Shown: positions 49,263 to 51,566 of the stretch, piece by piece
How positions within the stretch are numbered: the first letter of the stretch is position 1
How the letters are laid out: each line of letters starts with the position of its first letter
DNA from: Staphylococcus intermedius NCTC 11048
GTDB taxonomy: Bacteria; Bacillota; Bacilli; Staphylococcales; Staphylococcaceae
NCBI RefSeq assembly: GCF_002902385.1
Contig: NZ_PPQH01000007.1
Coordinates: 1-51,566, forward strand
Reading direction: 5' to 3'
Length of the DNA stretch: 51,566 nt
The notes under the pieces: generated by a model
The model's database searches: none
What the model saw: only the letters and a program-made list of their open reading frames with translations
Told to the model about the DNA's origin: nothing
Translations under genes and position numbers: made by a program

Positions 49263-50615
49263 ATGAAAGTATCAAAATTTGGAGGCAGTTCAGTCGCATC
49301 AGCTGAACAGATTAAAAAAGTTTTAAATATCGTGAATAGTGATTCAGAAAGACGTATTATTATCGTATCCGCACCTGGTAAACGCTATAGTGATGATGTG
49401 AAGACAACCGATCTACTCATTAGGTTGTATGAAAAAGTGATTAACCAACTCGATTATACTCATAAAAAACAAGAAATCCTTAATCGTTTTAAAGATATTA
49501 TAGATGAATTACCGTTAGAAACAGATATACTCACTGAGATTGATCGTACACTCGAATCACATATTGCAACTTTAAAAGATCAACCTGAACGACTACTCGA
49601 TGCTTTAAAATCATCAGGTGAAAACTTCAATGCACAGATTATCGCTGCATATAATAATGAACAAGGTATTCCTACGATATACTTATCACCTCAAGAAGCA
49701 GGCATCATTGTGACGGATGATCCGGGTAATGCACAAATATTAGAATCGAGTTACGATAAAATAAAAGAGATTAGAAATACAAACAAAAAAATTATCATTC
49801 CTGGCTTTTTCGGTTATTCAGAGTCGGGCCATATTGTGACCTTTCCACGTGGGGGTTCTGACATTACAGGTGCCATTGTCGCTAGAGGTGTTAAAGCAGA
49901 TTTATATGAAAACTTTACGGATGTGTCGGGTATTTTCCGTGCCAATCCTACTGTCATCAAACATCCTGAAGTGATTCCTGAAATTACGTATCGCGAAATG
50001 CGTGAGCTCTCGTACGCTGGTTTTGGCGTATTTCACGACGAAGCATTACAACCGCTTTATCGCTACCGCATTCCAGTCGTGATTAAAAACACGAATCGCC
50101 CGAATGATTTGGGGACGTATATTGTTCATGACCGTCAAATCAATCATGACAAAGTGGTATCTGGGATTAGTTGCGACAAAGGCTTCACGAGTATCAACAT
50201 CAAAAAATATTTAATGAATAGACAGGTTGGTTTTACAGTTAAAATTTTGAAAATACTGGAAAAACACCAAATTTCTTTCGACCATATGCCTTCAGGAATC
50301 GACAATATCAGTATTATTATGCGTTCAAGTCAACTGGCTGGCAAAGAGCAGAAAGTTTTAGAGGAAATTCGTCATTATTGTGAAATTGACGAACTTAATG
50401 TTGAACACGACTTAGCAATATTAATGATTGTTGGTGAAGGTATGAGCGCAACAGTCGGTACAGCAAATAAAATTACTGATGCTTTAGCACAAGCGGGTAT
50501 CAACTTAAAAATGATGAACCAAGGCTCTTCCGAAATTTCGATGATGTTCGGAATCTCAACTCAAGATGCTGATGCTGCTGTAAAAGCATGCTATGAAAAT
50601 TGTTATAATCGTTAA
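49263..50615 (+). CDS. Aspartate kinase (monofunctional)
   Basis: A 450-residue kinase catalysing the first step of the aspartate pathway (to threonine, methionine, lysine). KFGGSSVAS near residue 5 is the ATP/aspartate motif; FPRGGSDITGAIVA near 200 and SYAGFGVFHDEA near 255 complete the site. Two ACT domains follow from about residue 305 (FTSINIKKYL) and 385 (LAILMIVGEG). It resembles the threonine-linked kinase type rather than the LysC of dap operons; staphylococci keep both. The ATG at 49263 is chosen as the first Met of the family motif. TTG at 49251 is in frame, and neither has ideal spacing to AGAAAGG. Divergent from hom. Confidence 0.92.
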   Translation: MKVSKFGGSSVASAEQIKKVLNIVNSDSERRIIIVSAPGKRYSDDVKTTDLLIRLYEKVINQLDYTHKKQEILNRFKDIIDELPLETDILTEIDRTLESHIATLKDQPERLLDALKSSGENFNAQIIAAYNNEQGIPTIYLSPQEAGIIVTDDPGNAQILESSYDKIKEIRNTNKKIIIPGFFGYSESGHIVTFPRGGSDITGAIVARGVKADLYENFTDVSGIFRANPTVIKHPEVIPEITYREMRELSYAGFGVFHDEALQPLYRYRIPVVIKNTNRPNDLGTYIVHDRQINHDKVVSGISCDKGFTSINIKKYLMNRQVGFTVKILKILEKHQISFDHMPSGIDNISIIMRSSQLAGKEQKVLEEIRHYCEIDELNVEHDLAILMIVGEGMSATVGTANKITDALAQAGINLKMMNQGSSEISMMFGISTQDADAAVKACYENCYNR

Positions 50616-50621
50616 AAATTT

Positions 50622-50673
50622 AAAGAAGTACTTAGCGCTGAATCGTATTGTCATTCACGTTAGGTACTTCTTT
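50622..50673. terminator. Terminator after aspartate kinase, overlapping the end of the next gene
   Basis: AAAGAAGTAC pairs with GTACTTCTTT, extended by TTAGCG and CGTTAG. The 3' arm covers the stop codon of the convergent gene at 50660, so the two genes share one terminator. Confidence 0.85.
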
Positions 50674-51247
50674 CTGTAATTACACGTTTTAATAAATCTT
50701 CTCCCACTGCCACTTTTAACGTCACAAATTGAAAGTAACTCATTTTATCGATTAAATGACGATAAAATGGGACTTTTTTATCGTTAAATGGTTCATGTAA
50801 TAAATACATCAACACAATTTCAGGTTTAATATAATCCACTTTCCATTTAAGTGAATGATAGTAGATGTATTTTTCAGGGATTCTAACATTATGATTGAGT
50901 CGAAACAGCCAAAGTTCATTATCTACATCATAAATAATAATGTTCATTAATAACTCATTATGATCATATACTTCTACGGAGGACAATTGGTGGTGTTGCA
51001 CATCTTCACACGGCAGTGGTTTTCCCATGCTATTCATACCAGTTATCGAAAATGATTTGGGTATCACACGTAAAATTTTCGATAACGCATTTCGATTAAC
51101 ACAAATTTCAACTTTTTCATCAAAATAGAGTTGATCGTTTAAAAATAAATGCGTTGCCATTTCACCGTGAAATTTAAATGCATGAGGTACGCGATCGATC
51201 AATGTCTGTACCAAATATTCCATTTGTTCTTTTTTGGATGTATTCAT
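50660..51247 (-). CDS. Unknown protein, weakly like small-molecule nucleotidyltransferases
   Basis: A 195-residue soluble protein I cannot assign firmly. A helix (EQMEYLVQTLIDRV) leads into KFHGEMATHLF, with acidic pairs further on (DEKVEICV, EVYDHNELL). The C-terminal part, KPEIVLMYLLHEPFNDKK and DKMSYFQFVTLKVAVGEDLL, recalls the helical tail of aminoglycoside-type nucleotidyltransferases (PEI-LLYK pattern). The GS-x-D-x-D catalytic motif is not evident, so catalysis of that kind is doubtful. GAGGAGGTGG sits six bases before the ATG. A possible cre site overlaps the leader. It is convergent with aspartate kinase. Confidence 0.7.
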   Translation of the reverse strand: MNTSKKEQMEYLVQTLIDRVPHAFKFHGEMATHLFLNDQLYFDEKVEICVNRNALSKILRVIPKSFSITGMNSMGKPLPCEDVQHHQLSSVEVYDHNELLMNIIIYDVDNELWLFRLNHNVRIPEKYIYYHSLKWKVDYIKPEIVLMYLLHEPFNDKKVPFYRHLIDKMSYFQFVTLKVAVGEDLLKRVITERST

Positions 51248-51263
51248 ATGATTCCACCTCCTC

Positions 51264-51277
51264 AGAAAACGCTTACA
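51264..51277 (-). promoter_or_regulatory. Possible cre (CcpA) site
   Basis: AGAAAACGCTTACA differs from the palindromic core TGAAAACGCTTTCA at two positions. It lies directly upstream of the ribosome site of the unknown gene, a roadblock position. Confidence 0.4.
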
Positions 51278-51566
51278 GTCATATTTAATTATACTAAATT
51301 AATTGAGTTTGTTCAATGAATGCCCTAGCTGCAACACATATGCATTCACATTAAAATCTAATCAACCTGTACTTTAATCAATACTCTCAACCAATAATGA
51401 TGACACATTCAAATCAAACAACATCTTTATTATCTATAAAACAAAAAGGTTTTTAGTTTCGACAAATTTAATAACAAAAATCATTAATATTCATACTTTT
51501 GCGTTGAATTATATCTAATTTCATTGTAAGCTATTAAAAATGTCACTCCTACATTCGAATTATAAC
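51278..51566. other. AT-rich end of window without a gene
   Basis: About 290 bases. I see no coding frame of useful length, no clear terminator and no RNA gene. It should hold the promoter of the unknown gene on the minus strand and perhaps the end or upstream region of a gene outside the window. Confidence 0.5.

Overview
The window is low-GC Gram-positive chromosome from a Staphylococcus. The evidence is femA/femB, the sosA-lexA pair, mprF, msrR, the opuD2-mscL-sbcC-sbcD block and GrlA/GrlB-type topoisomerase IV, all close to the S. aureus proteins I know. It is probably not S. aureus: ptsG sits directly behind glcT, there is no trp operon beside femA, and ParC has Asp at position 84. An animal-associated (intermedius/hyicus-like) species fits, but I cannot prove it from the sequence. 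No tRNA, rRNA, CRISPR array, insertion sequence, prophage or integrated element was seen. This is core chromosome.

Layout. 0.2-9.2 kb: cell-wall interpeptide synthesis (femB, femA), an M42 aminopeptidase, tyrA, an SOS-controlled Y-family DNA polymerase, a short Spo0M-like protein, a tautomerase, msrR and msrA. 9.2-18.3 kb: a decayed gene, mprF, an AI-2E family exporter, glcT-ptsG with its RNA antiterminator, and alsT. 18.4-30.3 kb: parE-parC, plsY, a HesB-like protein, a thioesterase, aconitase with a rich upstream control region, a betaine transporter and mscL. 30.6-39.6 kb: sbcD-sbcC, ccdC, yneF, tkt, ynzC, sosA and lexA. 39.6-44.8 kb: a CAP-domain protein, guaC, a divergent rpsN/rpmG pair under Zur-type boxes, a basic amino acid permease and a small conserved protein. 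44.8-51.2 kb: a HAD phosphatase, the hom-thrC-thrB operon, aspartate kinase and an unknown gene.

How the genes work together. The clearest theme is DNA damage and topology. LexA-type boxes (CGAAC-N4-GTTCG and close variants) lie in front of lexA, sosA, sbcDC, the Y-family polymerase and parEC, all within 33 kb. The order lexA-sosA(yneA)-ynzC-tkt-yneF-ccdC ... citB-yneP-yneR-plsY-parE-parC-alsT matches the Bacillus subtilis arrangement as I remember it, so the block is ancient. A second theme is metal and carbon control: paired Zur-like boxes over alternative ribosomal proteins, two ATAA-N7-TTAT sites (CcpC/CcpE type) plus a Fur-like box upstream of aconitase, and a GlcT antiterminator hairpin in front of ptsG.

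I found no clearly new multigene system. The best leads are small: a C5-loop hairpin at 13578-13629, a terminator-like hairpin that buries the yneR ribosome-binding site, an inverted repeat around the guaC -10, and the aconitase control region. Several starts were moved from the longest reading frame to a start with a proper Shine-Dalgarno sequence; each is stated in its entry.
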